From positions 1 to 6,638 of the forward strand of contig JAKADE010000162.1 of assembly GCA_021820785.1 (NCBI GenBank): a stretch of DNA of 6,638 nucleotides. The letters are read 5' to 3'. The first letter of the stretch is position 1, and each line of letters starts with the position of its first letter. The notes beneath the pieces are model-generated. The model worked only from the letters and a program-made list of their open reading frames with translations. It had not been told where the DNA came from and searched no databases. This document shows, piece by piece, positions 6,261 through 6,638 of this stretch. The translations under genes and the position numbers were made by a program. This DNA is from Pseudomonadota bacterium (GTDB lineage Bacteria; Pseudomonadota; Gammaproteobacteria; Steroidobacterales; Steroidobacteraceae).

Positions 6261-6638
6261 TCAACGCGTCGGGCGCGCCCCGCTCATCCAAGCGTTCACC
6301 GCTGCGGTGCGCGCCGCCGGCGGCAACGCCTGAGCGGCGTGCTCACGCGTACGCCGGGGTATCCGCTCACTCGCCACGGCCTCGTCCGGCTTGATCAGCA
6401 CGAAGTCGCTCTCGAGCGCCTCGACCAGCGTCGAGGTGAGACTGCCGACGAGCTCGACGGCGAGCTTGCGGTGCGCCAGCGCCCCGAGCGCCATCACGTC
6501 GTAGTCGCGCCCGGCGGCGAACGCCGCGAGCTCGTGCTCGGGCGTGCCGGCCAGGATGTGAGCGTGGTGCTCGTCGAGGTCGGCCTGACGGGCCAGCGCC
6601 CGCAATCGCGCGGCCCGTGTGCGGCTCGCAACGCCGTC
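6261..6638 (-). CDS. Universal stress protein family, C-terminal part (UspE-like), 5'-truncated
   Basis: The frame runs off the right edge with no start codon in view, so only the last 125 codons are present; the TTG at 6605 is internal to the open frame and unlikely to be the start. The sequence AGTPEHELAAFAAGRDYDVMALGAL, followed by LVGSLTSTLVEALESDFVLIKP, matches the second half of a Usp domain: the strand before the nucleotide loop, the loop, then the closing strand. The usual loop is G-x2-G-x9-G-S/T; here it is GALAHRKLAVELVGS, with Ala at the second Gly, so ATP binding may be altered. The VLIKPDE ending resembles UspE, a two-domain family member linked to stress survival and motility, but one domain alone cannot prove that. 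About 40 residues rich in Ala and Arg follow the domain. The stop codon lies one base from that of uup. Confidence 0.85.
   Translation of the reverse strand, partial: DGVASRTRAARLRALARQADLDEHHAHILAGTPEHELAAFAAGRDYDVMALGALAHRKLAVELVGSLTSTLVEALESDFVLIKPDEAVASERIPRRTREHAAQALPPAARTAAVNAWMSGARPTR

Noticed and set aside
6603..6605. TTG at 6605 as the start of the Usp gene
   Set aside because: The frame stays open to the window edge, and a start there would remove the first half of the Usp fold.

Overview
The window is a GC-rich stretch of an ordinary bacterial chromosome. It most likely comes from a gammaproteobacterium, because the helicase matches RhlE and the ABC protein matches Uup, both in the form usual for Proteobacteria. 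I cannot name a genus from the sequence. I see no mobile element, CRISPR array, tRNA, rRNA or phage gene, and no clear sign of horizontal transfer. All five genes belong to known families, and I found no convincing new multi-gene system.

Layout, left to right. (1) Positions 2-1999, plus strand: the 3' part of a cyclic-di-GMP signalling protein (end of one GAF-like domain, a second GAF-like domain, a degenerate GGDEF domain, an EAL domain). Its start lies before the window. (2) Positions 2140-2580, plus strand: a complete small heat-shock protein of the Hsp20/IbpA type. A strong hairpin lies in the gap ahead of it. (3) Positions 2678-4174, minus strand: a complete RhlE-type DEAD-box RNA helicase with a long Gly/Arg/Gln-rich tail, converging on hsp20 across a 97-base gap that holds a near-perfect hairpin. 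(4) Positions 4175-4414: the control region between the divergent rhlE and uup genes. It holds a perfect 8-bp inverted repeat whose two arms each carry a -10-like hexamer, one per strand. (5) Positions 4415-6259, plus strand: a complete Uup-type ABC-F ATPase. (6) Positions 6261-6638, minus strand: the C-terminal 125 codons of a universal stress protein-like gene, meeting uup tail to tail with one base between the stop codons.

The genes share a loose theme of stress and RNA or ribosome maintenance: protein holding (Hsp20), RNA unwinding (RhlE), ribosome or DNA-junction maintenance (Uup), a Usp protein, and c-di-GMP turnover. Their orientations alternate (+ + - + -), so they do not form one operon, and I do not infer a shared pathway. 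The points most worth a second look are the GGDEF domain with lost catalytic residues beside an intact EAL domain, the symmetrical element between rhlE and uup, the hairpin ahead of hsp20, the repeat-bearing RhlE tail, and the one-base uup/usp junction with no visible terminator.
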